Of a stretch of 64,000 bases of DNA, positions 52,662-62,442 are shown in pieces. The DNA is taken from NCBI RefSeq assembly GCF_023923225.1, contig NZ_CP099489.1, forward strand, positions 1,922,001 through 1,986,000, in the 5' to 3' direction. The notes beneath the pieces are model-generated. The model saw only the letters and a program-made list of their open reading frames with translations. It did not search any database and was not told where the DNA came from. A program made the translations under genes and the position numbers. The DNA comes from Ornithinimicrobium faecis (GTDB lineage Bacteria > Actinomycetota > Actinomycetes > Actinomycetales > Dermatophilaceae). How positions within the stretch are numbered: position 1 is the first letter of the stretch; every line of letters begins with the position of its first letter.

Positions 52662-54527
52662 GTGGGTCTGCTCAGCACCATCGCCGGACCAGCCGACCTC
52701 AGGCGGCTGTCACCCCAGCAACTCCTCGACCTGGCCGAGGAGATCCGGGCTTATCTGGTCGACTCGGTCTCCCGCACCGGCGGGCACCTGGGCCCCAACC
52801 TGGGCGTCGTCGAGCTGACCATGGCGATCCACCGGGTGTTCGACAGTCCCCGTGACGCGGTGGTCTTCGACACCGGTCACCAGTCCTATGTGCACAAGCT
52901 GCTCACCGGTCGCCACGACTTCGCCACGCTGCGCAAGGAGGGCGGCATCTCCGGCTATCCGAGCCGCGCCGAGTCGCGCCACGATGTCGTCGAGAACAGC
53001 CACGCCTCGACCTCCTTGTCCTGGGCGATCGGCATCGCGACCGGGCGCAAGCTGCGCGGGGAGACCGATCGGCACACGGTCGCAGTCATCGGCGACGGGG
53101 CACTGACTGGCGGGATGGCCTGGGAGGCCCTGAACAACATCGCGGCCAATCCCGACCTGCCGCTGGTCATCGTGGTCAACGACAACGAGCGGTCCTATGC
53201 CCCCACGATCGGTGGCATGGCCGACTACCTGGCCTCGCTGCGGGCGACCCGCAACTATGAGAATGTCCTGTCCTGGGGCAAGCGCGTGCTGCACAAGACG
53301 CCCATCGTGGGCGCCCGGATGTATGACACGCTGCACGGCGTCAAGAAGGGCATCAAGGACATCGTCAGCCCGCAGGGCATGTTCGAGGACCTCGGGCTGA
53401 AGTATCTCGGGCCCATCGACGGCCACGATCTGCCCGCGGTCGAGAACGCCCTGCAGCTCGCCCACGACTTCGGCGGCGTCGTGCTCGTGCACGTGATCAC
53501 CGAGAAGGGGCACGGCTACACCCCGGCGGTCGCCGACGAGGCCGACCGGTTCCACGCCGTCGGCGTGATCAACCCCGAGACCGGGTTGCCCCTCGAGCTG
53601 TCCGGGCGCTCCTGGACCGACGAGTTCAGCGACGAGCTGCTCGAGCTGGCCGATCAGCGTGACGACATCGTTGCCCTGACGGCCTCGATGCTGATCCCGG
53701 TCGGCCTGGCCAACTTCGCCCGCAAGCATCCCGGTCGGGTCTTTGACGTCGGGATCGCCGAGCAGCACGCCGTCACCATGGCCGCGGGGCTGTCCTTCGC
53801 CGGGATGCACCCGGTCGTGGCGATCTATGCGACCTTCCTCAACCGGGCCTTCGACCAGCTGCTGATGGACTGCGCCCTGCACAAACAGGGCGTCACCTTC
53901 GTGCTCGACCGGGCCGGGGTCACCGGCACCGACGGTGCGAGCCACAACGGCATGTGGGACATGGCGCTGCTCTCGATCGTGCCGGGCCTGCACCTGGCGG
54001 CACCTCGCGACGGCGCCCAGATCCGGGCCGCGCTGCGCGAGGCCGTCGACATCAACGACGCCCCGTCCGTCATCCGCTTCCCCAAAGGCACTGTGGCAGA
54101 GCCGATCCAGGCGGTCGGGGCCCACGGCAGCGTCGACATCCTGCGCGAGGCTGAGTCCCCAGACCTGCTCATCGTCTCCATCGGCTCGATGGCCGACATC
54201 GCTGGCGAGGTCGCCGAAAAGCTTGGCGCACAGGGCATCTCCGCCAAGGTCGTGGACCCACGGTGGGTGCTGCCGATCAGCGAGGACCTGCTCGAGCTGA
54301 CCTCGACCGTCGCCGCGGTGGCCGTCATCGAGGACAACCTGGTCGACAGCGGCATCGGTGCCGCTCTCGGAGCCCGGTTGCGCGCGGGTGGCACCCGGAC
54401 GCCGGTCTGGACCTACGGCATACCCAAGCAGTTCCTGGACCACGGCTCCAGGAGCCAGGTCCTCGAGCGGATCGGCCTGACGCCGGACACCATCGCCACG
54501 TCGCTGATCGACTGCTTGCGCGACTGA
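52662..54527 (+). CDS. dxs: 1-deoxy-D-xylulose-5-phosphate synthase
   Basis: 621-residue TPP enzyme of the MEP isoprenoid pathway, condensing pyruvate and glyceraldehyde-3-phosphate. It starts [45 protein letters not shown] contains the catalytic His, [19 protein letters not shown] the TPP motif, and [18 protein letters not shown] the transketolase Glu. GTG start at 52662 with GGAAAGG upstream; TAGACT near 52616 may be its -10. Dxs also lies a few genes past the same conserved block in Mycobacterium (Rv2682c). Confidence 0.96.
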   Translation: MGLLSTIAGPADLRRLSPQQLLDLAEEIRAYLVDSVSRTGGHLGPNLGVVELTMAIHRVFDSPRDAVVFDTGHQSYVHKLLTGRHDFATLRKEGGISGYPSRAESRHDVVENSHASTSLSWAIGIATGRKLRGETDRHTVAVIGDGALTGGMAWEALNNIAANPDLPLVIVVNDNERSYAPTIGGMADYLASLRATRNYENVLSWGKRVLHKTPIVGARMYDTLHGVKKGIKDIVSPQGMFEDLGLKYLGPIDGHDLPAVENALQLAHDFGGVVLVHVITEKGHGYTPAVADEADRFHAVGVINPETGLPLELSGRSWTDEFSDELLELADQRDDIVALTASMLIPVGLANFARKHPGRVFDVGIAEQHAVTMAAGLSFAGMHPVVAIYATFLNRAFDQLLMDCALHKQGVTFVLDRAGVTGTDGASHNGMWDMALLSIVPGLHLAAPRDGAQIRAALREAVDINDAPSVIRFPKGTVAEPIQAVGAHGSVDILREAESPDLLIVSIGSMADIAGEVAEKLGAQGISAKVVDPRWVLPISEDLLELTSTVAAVAVIEDNLVDSGIGAALGARLRAGGTRTPVWTYGIPKQFLDHGSRSQVLERIGLTPDTIATSLIDCLRD

Positions 54528-54533
54528 CCTGCC

Positions 54534-56564
54534 ATGACCGGGAGCACTCGGGTGGCGGCAGTGCTCAACCCGACCGCCGATCGTGCCTGGGCCGCCCAGG
54601 CTGAGCTGCACCGCGTCTGTCGCGAGCTGGGCTGGCCCGACCCGGTCGTGCACTACACCACCGTCCACGCACCCGGTGCAGACCAGGCCAGTCGCGCCCT
54701 GGCGGAGGGCGCCGAGCTGGTCGTCGTCGGCGGGGGAGACGGCACGGTGCGGCAGGTGGCTGGTGTCCTCGCCGGGACCGGTGTGCCGCTGGGCGTCCTG
54801 CCGCTGGGCACCGCAAACCTCTTTGCCCGCAACGTGGGGCTCCCGCGCCGCCGGGTGCAGGAGATGGTGCGCGTGGCGCTGCAGGGTGGGGCCCGCGAGC
54901 TCGATGTCGGTCGGGCCCGCTATGTGCAGCTCGGCCCCGCCGGGCCGGTCGAGTCGCCGGAGCACCATTTCCTGGTGCTCGTCGGCATCGGGCACGACGC
55001 AGCGACCGTGGCCGACACGCGCCAGGACCTGAAACGCTGGGTGCGCTGGCTGGCCTATTTCGAGCCGGGCGTCCGGCGGCTGGCCAGGCCGCTGCTGCCG
55101 CTGCGCGTCGAGGTGGACGGGGGCACCCGCGAGGACGTCTCGGCCTGGAGCCTGCTGGTCGGCAACTGCGGGCTGATCCCGGCGGGCATCACGCTGGCGC
55201 CTGACGCCGAGCTGGACGACGGGCTGCTCGACCTGGTGGAGGTGGCGCCGCGCACGGCGCTGCACTGGGCCCCGATCGCGCTCAAGGGCGCGCTGGGGCT
55301 GACCCGCGACGTGCCCGGGCTCTCGTTCCGGCAGGGCAGCAGCCTGCGGGTCTTCAGCGACGAGCCGGTCACCATCCAGATCGACGGCGACCCACACCAG
55401 GACGTGCTCGAGGTGGACGCCTCCGTGCTGCCACGCGCCCTGCTCCTGCGGACCCCGCGCTCGGCCCGTGCGAGCGAGATCGCGACCCTGATGCGGGGTT
55501 GGACCCGACGCGGAGGTGAGCGGCGCATCGTCTCGTTGCTGCGGCACACCCCTGCTGCGGAGCTGGACGCGCTGCTCGGTGAGCTCGACCTCGTCGCCCT
55601 GGTGCGCAAGGTTGACGACCGGCGGTTCGGGCCTGATCACCGCAGTGACCTGCTCGACCTGCTGGTGCGGGAGCGGCGCGAGCACCTGTCGGTCCCGACG
55701 CTCGCGCGCCTGGTGCACGCGCTGCACAAGGGCCCGACCCCGGCCGCCCACGAGCGGGCGGTCCGCGACGTCATCGTCTCGCTGCATGGCGAGGACCTCG
55801 GGCTGTTCAAGACCCTGACCAACACCGCCGGCAGCCACCACGACCTGGACCACCTGGTCTTCGACGACATCGACGACGAGGCCGTGCGAGCGGAGATCCT
55901 GACCCACATCGCGCAGGAGGCGGACGGCTATCAGTCCGACGACCTGCGCATCCTGAGCGACATCGACGACACGGTCGTGTGCATGCTGCACGACAAGCGC
56001 TATCCGCGCGGCAGCGCCTATCCGGGCGTGGCCGAGTTCCTCCACGCCCTGGACCGTGGTGCCGCGCAGGCCGCCGGGAGGCCGGGTGACCTGACCTTCA
56101 TCACGGCCCGTCCCAGTGACCCGCGCGGTCTGGTCGAGGGCTACACCCGCAACGGTCTGGCCGGACTCGGGCTGCCGCCGCACTCGGTGATGACCGGGAG
56201 CATCCTCAACCTGGCGACCAAGGGCCGCATCGCCGAGCGCAAGATGGTCAACTTCGACCGGTCACGGATGCTGTTCCCCGAGTGCCAGGTCGTCTTCATC
56301 GGCGACAACGGCCAGGCCGACGTCGAGGTGGGCCGCGCCATGCTCGCGCGCGACCCGTCGCACGTGCGGGCGGTGTTCATCCACAACGTGACCCAGCAGG
56401 GCGAGGGAGTGCGGGAGTCGCTCGCCGCGGAGGGGATCTTCCTCTTCGACACGTATGCCGACGCCGCGGCCCGGGCGCACGAGCTCGGCCTGATCTCGGA
56501 TGAGGGTCTGGTGGAGGTGCGCGCGGCCGTTTCGGCCGGTGTGGCACCCTCCGACGACCGCTGA
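54534..56564 (+). CDS. Fusion: diacylglycerol kinase catalytic domain + App1-type phosphatidate phosphatase
   Basis: 676 residues. The N-terminal lipid kinase domain (1-305) has the nucleotide motif VVVGGGDGTVRQVAG (66-71 GGGDGT) and LPLGTANLFARNVG (89-102), as in YegS/DgkB proteins. A helical linker domain (310-470) has LRHTPAAELDALLGELDLVALVRKVDDRR and VFDDIDDEAVRAEIL. The C-terminal DUF2183/App1 HAD domain has LSDIDDTV (Asp476, Asp478), TFITARPSDPRG, Lys570 and VFIGDNGQADVEVG. The kinase class makes phosphatidate from diacylglycerol and App1 does the reverse, so both directions may sit in one chain. Six bp after dxs. Substrates are inferred from families. Confidence 0.88.
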   Translation: MTGSTRVAAVLNPTADRAWAAQAELHRVCRELGWPDPVVHYTTVHAPGADQASRALAEGAELVVVGGGDGTVRQVAGVLAGTGVPLGVLPLGTANLFARNVGLPRRRVQEMVRVALQGGARELDVGRARYVQLGPAGPVESPEHHFLVLVGIGHDAATVADTRQDLKRWVRWLAYFEPGVRRLARPLLPLRVEVDGGTREDVSAWSLLVGNCGLIPAGITLAPDAELDDGLLDLVEVAPRTALHWAPIALKGALGLTRDVPGLSFRQGSSLRVFSDEPVTIQIDGDPHQDVLEVDASVLPRALLLRTPRSARASEIATLMRGWTRRGGERRIVSLLRHTPAAELDALLGELDLVALVRKVDDRRFGPDHRSDLLDLLVRERREHLSVPTLARLVHALHKGPTPAAHERAVRDVIVSLHGEDLGLFKTLTNTAGSHHDLDHLVFDDIDDEAVRAEILTHIAQEADGYQSDDLRILSDIDDTVVCMLHDKRYPRGSAYPGVAEFLHALDRGAAQAAGRPGDLTFITARPSDPRGLVEGYTRNGLAGLGLPPHSVMTGSILNLATKGRIAERKMVNFDRSRMLFPECQVVFIGDNGQADVEVGRAMLARDPSHVRAVFIHNVTQQGEGVRESLAAEGIFLFDTYADAAARAHELGLISDEGLVEVRAAVSAGVAPSDDR

Positions 56565-56605
56565 CCCGGCGCTGCCAGGAGTTGGGCCTCCTCCCCGACG
56601 TCTTG

Positions 56606-56663
56606 GAGCACCTGCCGGTTCTGGGAGCCCGCCAGGGCAGGCTCTCAGAACCGGCAAGTGCTC
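56606..56663 (+). terminator. Long imperfect hairpin between convergent genes
   Basis: Arms 56606-56633 and 56636-56663 pair over ~28 positions with three imperfect positions (GAGCAC, TGCCGGTTCTG, GAGCC blocks). Located 42 bp after the kinase-phosphatase stop and 20 bp before the convergent peptidase stop. Probably bidirectional. Confidence 0.8.
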
Positions 56664-56682
56664 TCAGTTGATGACTCCCTCG

Positions 56683-58620
56683 TCAGCGAGGCAGCTGCTG
56701 CGCGTTCGGCTGCGCGATGGTGCCCTCGGTGATCTGCGGGGTCAGGACCTTGCCACGAGCGAACCCGGCCATCGGACCACTCATCGGCAGGTTGAGGCGT
56801 GATGTCCTCACATTCACCTCGTAGGGCGTCGCGTCGTCATCAAGGGTGACGACCCACCCGCGATTGGCGCCGACGACGACCACGCCGAGCTGGTGCCCGG
56901 CCTCGATGGTGACGTCGTTGGCGGCCAGCTCCACGGTGACCTGGTGTGATCCCGCGCCATCCAACCGAGCCCAACCCCGCGCCAGGACCTGCAGGTCGGT
57001 GCTGTCAACGCGCTTGGCGACCTCGCGATAGCACGCGTCGTCCTCAGGAGTCGAGACGCCCCAACAGGTCTCGGTGTCGAGGGTCATCGCCCCGTCGCCG
57101 GTGGTCAGCACCCGCTCGGCAGCGCCGTAGTCGACGAGGGCAACGCCCACCTGACCGGTGTCTGCGCTGTGCGAGATGTCGAGGTCAACCGTTGCCGTGC
57201 CGGACAGGCGAATGTCGTGCTTGATCTTGCCGCTGGTGAACAGCAGCCGGTTCGGGTTGTCCCCGGGCAGGACCGCCTGCGCCTCGCGCATGGTCGGTGA
57301 GTTGATGAACGAGGCGGCGCCCGAGCCCTTGCGTCCCAGCACGAGTGTCCCGTCACCGTGCAGGTTCAACTGCTGGGTGCGTGCCTTGCTGATGGGCCAC
57401 TGGTCGGAGTGCTCCCACTCGTTGGGGGCCACCTCCACACTGACCATCGGCTCGTCCAGGATGCCGTTGTCGATGTCCATCAGCTCGTGGTCGAACCAGC
57501 GGTGCAGGGTGTCCACCCACACCTCACGCTCGGAGTCGAAGGGGTCGACGTGGCCCAGGCGGGTCAGGAACATCTTGCGGTCCACGCCCTGCTGGCCCAG
57601 CACGTCCCACCAGGTGGAGAAGTTGCGGGTCTTGACGTTGGTGTCCTGCAGGCCGTGCATGATCAGGGCGCTGGCAGTGATCTGCGAGGCGTCGTAGTGC
57701 GAGCCGTCGCGGTAGTCGCGCTCGGCCCAGAAGTCGGTGTACTCACCGGTCTCGTCGCCGTCGTTGGCGTCCATCCAGGCCAGTCGCTCGCTGCAGTCGA
57801 CCGGTTCGGTGCGGTTCTGAGCCACGCTTCGGGACAGGCCGCTGGGATAGTTGTAGGACTTCGGCACTTCCTGATAGCGGTTGTAGTCGTACCAGGAGCT
57901 GATCGCCGCGATCGGGACAATGGTCTCCAGGCCCTCCACCCCCGTGGCGGCGACCCCGTTGGCCAGGGTCCCGTCATAGGACTTGCCGATCATGCCCGTG
58001 CGACCGTTGCTCCAGGACGCGTCCACACTCTCGCCGGCGGCGTTGACGGCGGTGCCGCGGCCGTTGAGCCAGTCGACGGCCGCCTTGACCGACTCGATGT
58101 CCGAGACGCCGCCCTGGTCGGTGCAGCCGGTCGAGCGACCGGTGCCGGCCATGTCGACGGCGACGAAGGCATAGCCACGGGGCACGAAGTAGTTGTCGTA
58201 GAAGAGCGGGAACTTCTTGATGACGCCGTCGGCGTCATACTCCTTGAGCTCGGACTCGTTGCCCCGTCCGCAGCAGAGGTAGTAGGGGCTGGCGTCCATG
58301 ATGATCGGGACCTGTGCGTTCGTCGCCAGCTCGGCGGGTCGGATGATGTCTACGGCGATCTGGTCCTCGACGCCGTCGCCGTCCAGGTCCGGTGCAACGA
58401 CCCACACCGACTCCCGGATCGCGTCTGCGTAGTCATAGACAGGGGCGGTGACCCCGTCCACGAGAGTGGCTGCGGGCAGGATCGGAGTTGCAGGGGCGGC
58501 TGGCGCCGCTGTGGCATGGGCATGGGCGGGTGGTGGGGCGGCGAAGGCCACGGGGCTGACCAGCGCGGCCGGTGCGACCACCGCCATCGACCCCAACAGG
58601 GCGAGCAAGGCTGTTGTCAT
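56683..58620 (-). CDS. Secreted S15-family X-Pro dipeptidyl-peptidase-like hydrolase
   Basis: 645-residue exported serine hydrolase. The signal peptide (1-27) ends near PVAFAAPPP. The catalytic alpha/beta domain has VAVDMAGTGRSTGCTDQGG, nucleophile GKSYDGTLANGVAA, Asp region LIMHGLQDTNVKTRN and His region TRLGHVDPFDSER. A C-terminal beta-jelly-roll domain (X-Pro/PepX C) runs from about 450 to 640. It resembles actinobacterial secreted Xaa-Pro peptidases or cocaine-esterase relatives. The true substrate is unknown. Followed by a 150-bp spacer to the MFS stop. Confidence 0.88.
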   Translation of the reverse strand: MTTALLALLGSMAVVAPAALVSPVAFAAPPPAHAHATAAPAAPATPILPAATLVDGVTAPVYDYADAIRESVWVVAPDLDGDGVEDQIAVDIIRPAELATNAQVPIIMDASPYYLCCGRGNESELKEYDADGVIKKFPLFYDNYFVPRGYAFVAVDMAGTGRSTGCTDQGGVSDIESVKAAVDWLNGRGTAVNAAGESVDASWSNGRTGMIGKSYDGTLANGVAATGVEGLETIVPIAAISSWYDYNRYQEVPKSYNYPSGLSRSVAQNRTEPVDCSERLAWMDANDGDETGEYTDFWAERDYRDGSHYDASQITASALIMHGLQDTNVKTRNFSTWWDVLGQQGVDRKMFLTRLGHVDPFDSEREVWVDTLHRWFDHELMDIDNGILDEPMVSVEVAPNEWEHSDQWPISKARTQQLNLHGDGTLVLGRKGSGAASFINSPTMREAQAVLPGDNPNRLLFTSGKIKHDIRLSGTATVDLDISHSADTGQVGVALVDYGAAERVLTTGDGAMTLDTETCWGVSTPEDDACYREVAKRVDSTDLQVLARGWARLDGAGSHQVTVELAANDVTIEAGHQLGVVVVGANRGWVVTLDDDATPYEVNVRTSRLNLPMSGPMAGFARGKVLTPQITEGTIAQPNAQQLPR

Positions 58621-58770
58621 GGAGAATCCTCAGGTTGGACGGCACTGTCCACGCCAGGTTGCCTGGCGGGATTGGGCGGCCACGGACCCCCAGATGGTCC
58701 TCCCGGCTGCATTCTTGCAGAAGGCAGCCCGTGAGGACAGTGCCATCCTGGCCGGGAGCGCCCGTGGCAC

Positions 58771-60018
58771 TCAGACGCCCTCGAGGTCGTCCTCGGGCAT
58801 CTGCACGGTCCTGAACGGCGACAGCGTCGGGATCAGTGCGGCGACCGCCAGGCCCACCACACAGACCAGGATGGTCGGCCGGTTGCCGTAGGTCACGGCA
58901 AACCAGCCCGCCAGCGGCGCCGACACGGTGATCGTGCCCCAGTTGAGGGAGCGGATCGTGGAGTTCATCCGCGCCCGCAGGCGGTCGGGGGTGACCGCAT
59001 TGCGATAGCTCATCTCCAACGGCCCGCGCAGCCCGTTGCTCACCCCATAGACCAGTTGACCGGCGATCAGCACGGGCAGTCCCGCCGTGCCGTTGGGAGC
59101 CAGGGCCGTGAACAGGAAGGCCAGCGGGGCCAGCCACGCCGCGCCACACATCACCCGGCCCGCGCCGAAGCGGTCGGCGACCCGAGGAGTCAGCCCGGCG
59201 GCGGCCACACCGCTGACGCCAGCAGTGGCCAGGACCAGTCCGATCACCACGGGGCCCAGCCCGATCTCCTGCGAGGCAAAGAAGACGAGGATGGTCATCA
59301 CCGCGGAGTTGAAGAAGAACCAGGTGTGCAAGCCGATCGCATAGGGCGCGAGCTCCGGATGCCGATAGACCCAACGGGCCCCCTCCTTGAGCTCGCGCCA
59401 CAGATGGCGGTCCGCACTGTCGGCTGGGGCCGGCTCGGTGACCCGGATCGTGGAGAGCACCAGGGCGGAGGTGGCATACGTGGCGGCATTGACCAGGATG
59501 GCGACCGGCGCCGACACGGTGCGCACCAGGACACCGGCCAGCAGTGGGCCGACCGCCTCGGCCCCCGTCATGGACTGCTCGATGCGGGCGTTGGCTCGGG
59601 ACAGCGCCGAGGTGGGCACCAAGCGCGGCAGGAAGGACTGGTGGGCGGCGGTGGCGGACAGCGCGGCAGTGCCAGCGACGAACACCAGCGCCGCCACGAG
59701 CGGGACGCTCAGCTGGCCCAGCAGCCCGAGGACGCCGATGGCACCATAGGCCACGGCACACACCGCGTCTCCGACGACCAGGACCGGTCGGCGCCACACC
59801 CGGTCGATCAGGACCCCTGCGAGCAGCCCGAACAGGAGCATCGGCAGAAACTGTGCCGACTTGACCACCCCGAGGGCCACCTGGTCCGCCGAGAGCGTCT
59901 CGATGAGCAGCAGTTGCAGCGCGAGCCCGGAGGTGAACACCCCGAGCCACTTGACGGTGTCGGAGATCCAGAGCCGGACAAAGGCGGGATAACTGAACAC
60001 GCCCACCCCTGCCGCCAT
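58771..60018 (-). CDS. MFS transporter
   Basis: 415-residue major facilitator with 10-12 TM helices. LLFGLLAGVLIDRVWRRPVLVVGDAV is the loop-2/3 signature, and SFLPRLVPTSALSRANARIEQSMTGAEAVGPLLAG is typical of the MFS_3/enterobactin-exporter-like group. The tail QMPEDDLEGV is hydrophilic. Substrate unknown. The ATG at 60018 gives MAAGVGVFSYPAFVRLW. Confidence 0.85.
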   Translation of the reverse strand: MAAGVGVFSYPAFVRLWISDTVKWLGVFTSGLALQLLLIETLSADQVALGVVKSAQFLPMLLFGLLAGVLIDRVWRRPVLVVGDAVCAVAYGAIGVLGLLGQLSVPLVAALVFVAGTAALSATAAHQSFLPRLVPTSALSRANARIEQSMTGAEAVGPLLAGVLVRTVSAPVAILVNAATYATSALVLSTIRVTEPAPADSADRHLWRELKEGARWVYRHPELAPYAIGLHTWFFFNSAVMTILVFFASQEIGLGPVVIGLVLATAGVSGVAAAGLTPRVADRFGAGRVMCGAAWLAPLAFLFTALAPNGTAGLPVLIAGQLVYGVSNGLRGPLEMSYRNAVTPDRLRARMNSTIRSLNWGTITVSAPLAGWFAVTYGNRPTILVCVVGLAVAALIPTLSPFRTVQMPEDDLEGV

Positions 60019-60150
60019 GTGTGCCAGTCAAACACGGTGCTCCGGCGCAACGCACCCAGGTTTGTGGTGGGCTCAGACAGGTTTGACCACTGGGCAGTGT
60101 TCTACGTTCGATCAGGCGTGAAGTGTGAGCGGCGGGGAGAGGTGAGGTCC

Positions 60151-60179
60151 TTGACGGCACGTGTCTGCAGGTGTAGCAA
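60151..60179 (+). promoter_or_regulatory. Sigma-70-type promoter of the lipoprotein gene
   Basis: TTGACG (60151-60156), a 17-bp spacer and TAGCAA (60174-60179) lie 43 bp upstream of the ATG at 60223. Confidence 0.6.
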
Positions 60180-60222
60180 TAGATGGCGCCAAGGGGGCCA
60201 TGCCAGAACACAGGAGGATCTC

Positions 60223-60831
60223 ATGCGTGTGCGTGCACGGTCGCTGGGCGGGGTGTTGGTCGCTCTCCTCCTCGTGGCGTGTAGTGGACCGGATCCGCAG
60301 TCAGCTGAGTTGACGGGTCCGGCGTCCTCAACACCGGTCGTTGAGTCGGAACCTGCCGTCACCCAGGAGTCAGCGAGTTCGGATGACGTTGACTTCAGCG
60401 CGATCCAGGCCCAGGGCGACGCGGCGGTGGAGCGATCGAATCAGTGCATGGAGGAGCGTGGTTTCTTCATCACACGCTTCCCCAACGGCGAGTCTGAGAT
60501 AGGCGTTCCGCCTGGACCAGGCGGTGAGGAGGACCTGCTGAGGAACTGGGAGGAGTGTGACGAGCTGGCGGGGTTCCCAGAGCCCGTGGTGTTCTCGGAT
60601 GACGACTTGAGTCGAATGTACGACATGCAGTTGGAGCGTGGGGAGTGTCTGCGTGCCAACGGGTGGGAGCCGGCGGAGGCTCCGAGCAGGCAAACCTATA
60701 TGGAGCACTACACGTTGCTTCAGCAGGGTGGCAGTGAGCAGCCGCCGTATGACCCGGCGATGGACCTGCCGCCCGCCGAGGCCAACGCAGCCCGTGATGC
60801 CTGCCCGGAGATGAGCCTCGCGGACATGTAA
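60223..60831 (+). CDS. Four-cysteine lipoprotein, paralogue of the 62433 gene
   Basis: 202-residue lipoprotein of unknown function with lipobox LLVAC (Cys20). The mature part has four cysteines in the contexts NQCMEERGFF, EECDELAGFP, GECLRANGWEP and DACPEMS, plus LSRMYDMQLERGECL and APSRQTYMEHY. The cysteine order and the Y-x-n-C-L-x-x-x-G-x-x-P-x-x-x-PS-x-x-x-(Y/F) pattern recur in the lipoprotein at 62433, so the two form a local family. The ATG has AGGAGGA upstream. Two disulfides are likely (inference). Confidence 0.78.
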   Translation: MRVRARSLGGVLVALLLVACSGPDPQSAELTGPASSTPVVESEPAVTQESASSDDVDFSAIQAQGDAAVERSNQCMEERGFFITRFPNGESEIGVPPGPGGEEDLLRNWEECDELAGFPEPVVFSDDDLSRMYDMQLERGECLRANGWEPAEAPSRQTYMEHYTLLQQGGSEQPPYDPAMDLPPAEANAARDACPEMSLADM

Positions 60832-60882
60832 TGCTGCGGCGCGCGACCGCCAGACATAGTCCCACGAAGGTCCAGGGGCAGG

Positions 60883-61827
60883 CTAGAAAGGGGCGACCTC
60901 CTCGAAGAGTTCCTGAGCGTCCACGTCGAGGCCGCGGGCCTGGAACCAGGAGCAGACGTTGCGGCAGTCGCGCAGCAGCAGTTCGGGGCCGTTGGGGTTG
61001 GCGATCAGATCGATCACCTGGGGCAGGTCGATGATGACCAGCCGCTCGCCCGCGGCCAGGATGTTGTATGCCGAGAGGTCACCGTGGGCAAGCCCCTCTC
61101 CGGCCATGACCGAGATGGCCGTGCGCAGTTGCACGAAATACTCCTCGAGCAGCTCGGCCTCGGGTCGGACCTGCGCCAGGCGCGGAGCCGGAGTGCCGTC
61201 ATGCTCGATGAGCTCCATCAGGATCTCGGTGCCGTCGATCTGGACCGGATAGGGGACCGGCAGACCAGCTGACCAGTAGCGGCCCAAGGCATCCCACTCG
61301 GCAATCGCCCACTGGGCGGCCGCCACGGATCGGCCATACTCCGACTTGCGGGACAGCGCACGGCGGTCGCGGCTGCGTCGGACGGTGCGGCCCTCGGTGT
61401 AGACGCCGCTGCGCCGGAAGCTGCGGTGGTCCAGGTCGCGATAGCGCTTGGCGGCCATGATGACGCCGGTGCCGTCGGGGGCCGTGCGCTCCAGCAGGAA
61501 GACGTCGGCCTCCTTGCCGGTCTTGAGGACGCCGAGCTCGGTGTCGATGGCGCCGGAGTCGGTCACCACCCAGTCGGGCACGGGATCTGGTCCGCGGCAG
61601 CCCTTATCGACGTCCCAATAGGTCGTGAATCGTCTGCCGTCGTCGTCCTGGTCGGGCTCCCGTCGGGGACCGTCCGCAGGGCGGTCATCGGGTCCGTCGA
61701 GTGGCTGGTAGTCGAAGACGAACAAGGGATCGATGTCGGCGCGCTGGCCGTCAGTGCTGCGCTCAGTGGAGCGCGGGGTGTTGGGGGTGTTACGGGTGGA
61801 CGCGAGGTCCTGGCGTCGTGCGTGCAC
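60883..61827 (-). CDS. RIO-family serine protein kinase
   Basis: 314-residue atypical kinase related to archaeal/eukaryotic RIO1. The N-terminal ~110 residues are hydrophilic. The kinase core has GVLKTGKEADVFLLER (ATP loop), IMAAKRYRDLDHRSFRRSGVY (catalytic Lys and flexible loop), ELIEHDG hinge, GLAHGDLSAYNILAAG (catalytic loop Asp/Asn) and VIIDLPQVID (metal Asp). GTG at 61827 is supported by AGGAG five nt upstream; the 82 upstream codons look non-coding. Bacterial targets are unknown; in eukaryotes RIO kinases act in ribosome maturation. Confidence 0.88.
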   Translation of the reverse strand: MHARRQDLASTRNTPNTPRSTERSTDGQRADIDPLFVFDYQPLDGPDDRPADGPRREPDQDDDGRRFTTYWDVDKGCRGPDPVPDWVVTDSGAIDTELGVLKTGKEADVFLLERTAPDGTGVIMAAKRYRDLDHRSFRRSGVYTEGRTVRRSRDRRALSRKSEYGRSVAAAQWAIAEWDALGRYWSAGLPVPYPVQIDGTEILMELIEHDGTPAPRLAQVRPEAELLEEYFVQLRTAISVMAGEGLAHGDLSAYNILAAGERLVIIDLPQVIDLIANPNGPELLLRDCRNVCSWFQARGLDVDAQELFEEVAPF

Positions 61828-62138
61828 GTGAACTCCTGAGAGAGGTGTGGTGGGCGGTGAGCACACCGAAGACAGACGTGGACATGTCGAACTCCTCTCA
61901 TCAGGGCCGCGCTCGCGGCCGGCTCGGGCACGGCCGCAGCCGTGCGTGATCCAGGATGGCGCGGCCACGGTGGCAGGGCAACCGGTTTTGCTGGTCCGTG
62001 TCAGCGCACGCCCTCGCGCACCGGGGCGCGAAAGGACTGGATGCTTCGCGACCGTAGGCCTTGCCTCCCGCAAGCCCCAACTGCTATAAGTGATGTGATC
62101 AGTTCCACATCGCAGTGTTAGCGACGTTTGGAGGAAGC
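61828..62138 (+). other. Intergenic region between RIO kinase and secreted-protein genes
   Basis: About 310 bp between divergent genes. I see no supportable gene, tRNA or long inverted repeat. It presumably holds both promoters; GGAGGA (62130-62135) belongs to the rightward gene. Confidence 0.4.
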
Positions 62139-62442
62139 ATGCTTAATCGACTGAGAGGGGTTGCGGCGGCGCTCTGCGCGCTGGCCATCGGCGTGGTTAT
62201 CGCGGCCAGTCCGGCCTTCGCGGGCGAAGCGTGGCTGTCCGAATGGTGGCGACGTGGCCGCGACTAGTCTGCGAACTGGCGGCACTGAGACCTATCACGC
62301 CTACTATCAAGGAGGAAATGGGCCGTACACATTGGTGCGACGCACTGGTGCGCTCGCTACTTCGACCACGTTCCTAAACTACAGTGATGTTCACTTCTTG
62401 ACGGATGGGTCGTTTTTGTCGGTAGGCACGGGTTGCGTCTGA
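62139..62442 (+). pseudogene. Small secreted protein gene with a frameshift
   Basis: From ATG 62139 (GGAGGA four nt upstream) a signal peptide is encoded (LRGVAAALCALAIGVVIAASPAFA, then GEAWLSE), but the frame ends at a TAG near 62267 after 42 codons. In the +1 frame the coding-like sequence continues as GGDVAATSLRTGGTETYHAY, YQGGNGPYTLVRRTGALATS and FLNYSDVHFLTDGSFLSV, to a TGA at 62442. A one-base insertion near 62243-62250 would join them. This is a recent frameshift, a sequencing error, or a 42-residue secreted peptide with an unrelated second frame. No family recognised. Confidence 0.55.

Noticed and set aside
52710-56183. 1157-codon minus-strand open frame
   Set aside because: Runs antisense through dxs and the kinase-phosphatase fusion, both of which have full sets of family motifs. 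No recognisable protein content.
61828-62073. 82-residue N-terminal extension of the RIO kinase
   Set aside because: Arg/Pro/Ser-rich sequence without homology character; the GTG at 61827 has a properly spaced AGGAG.
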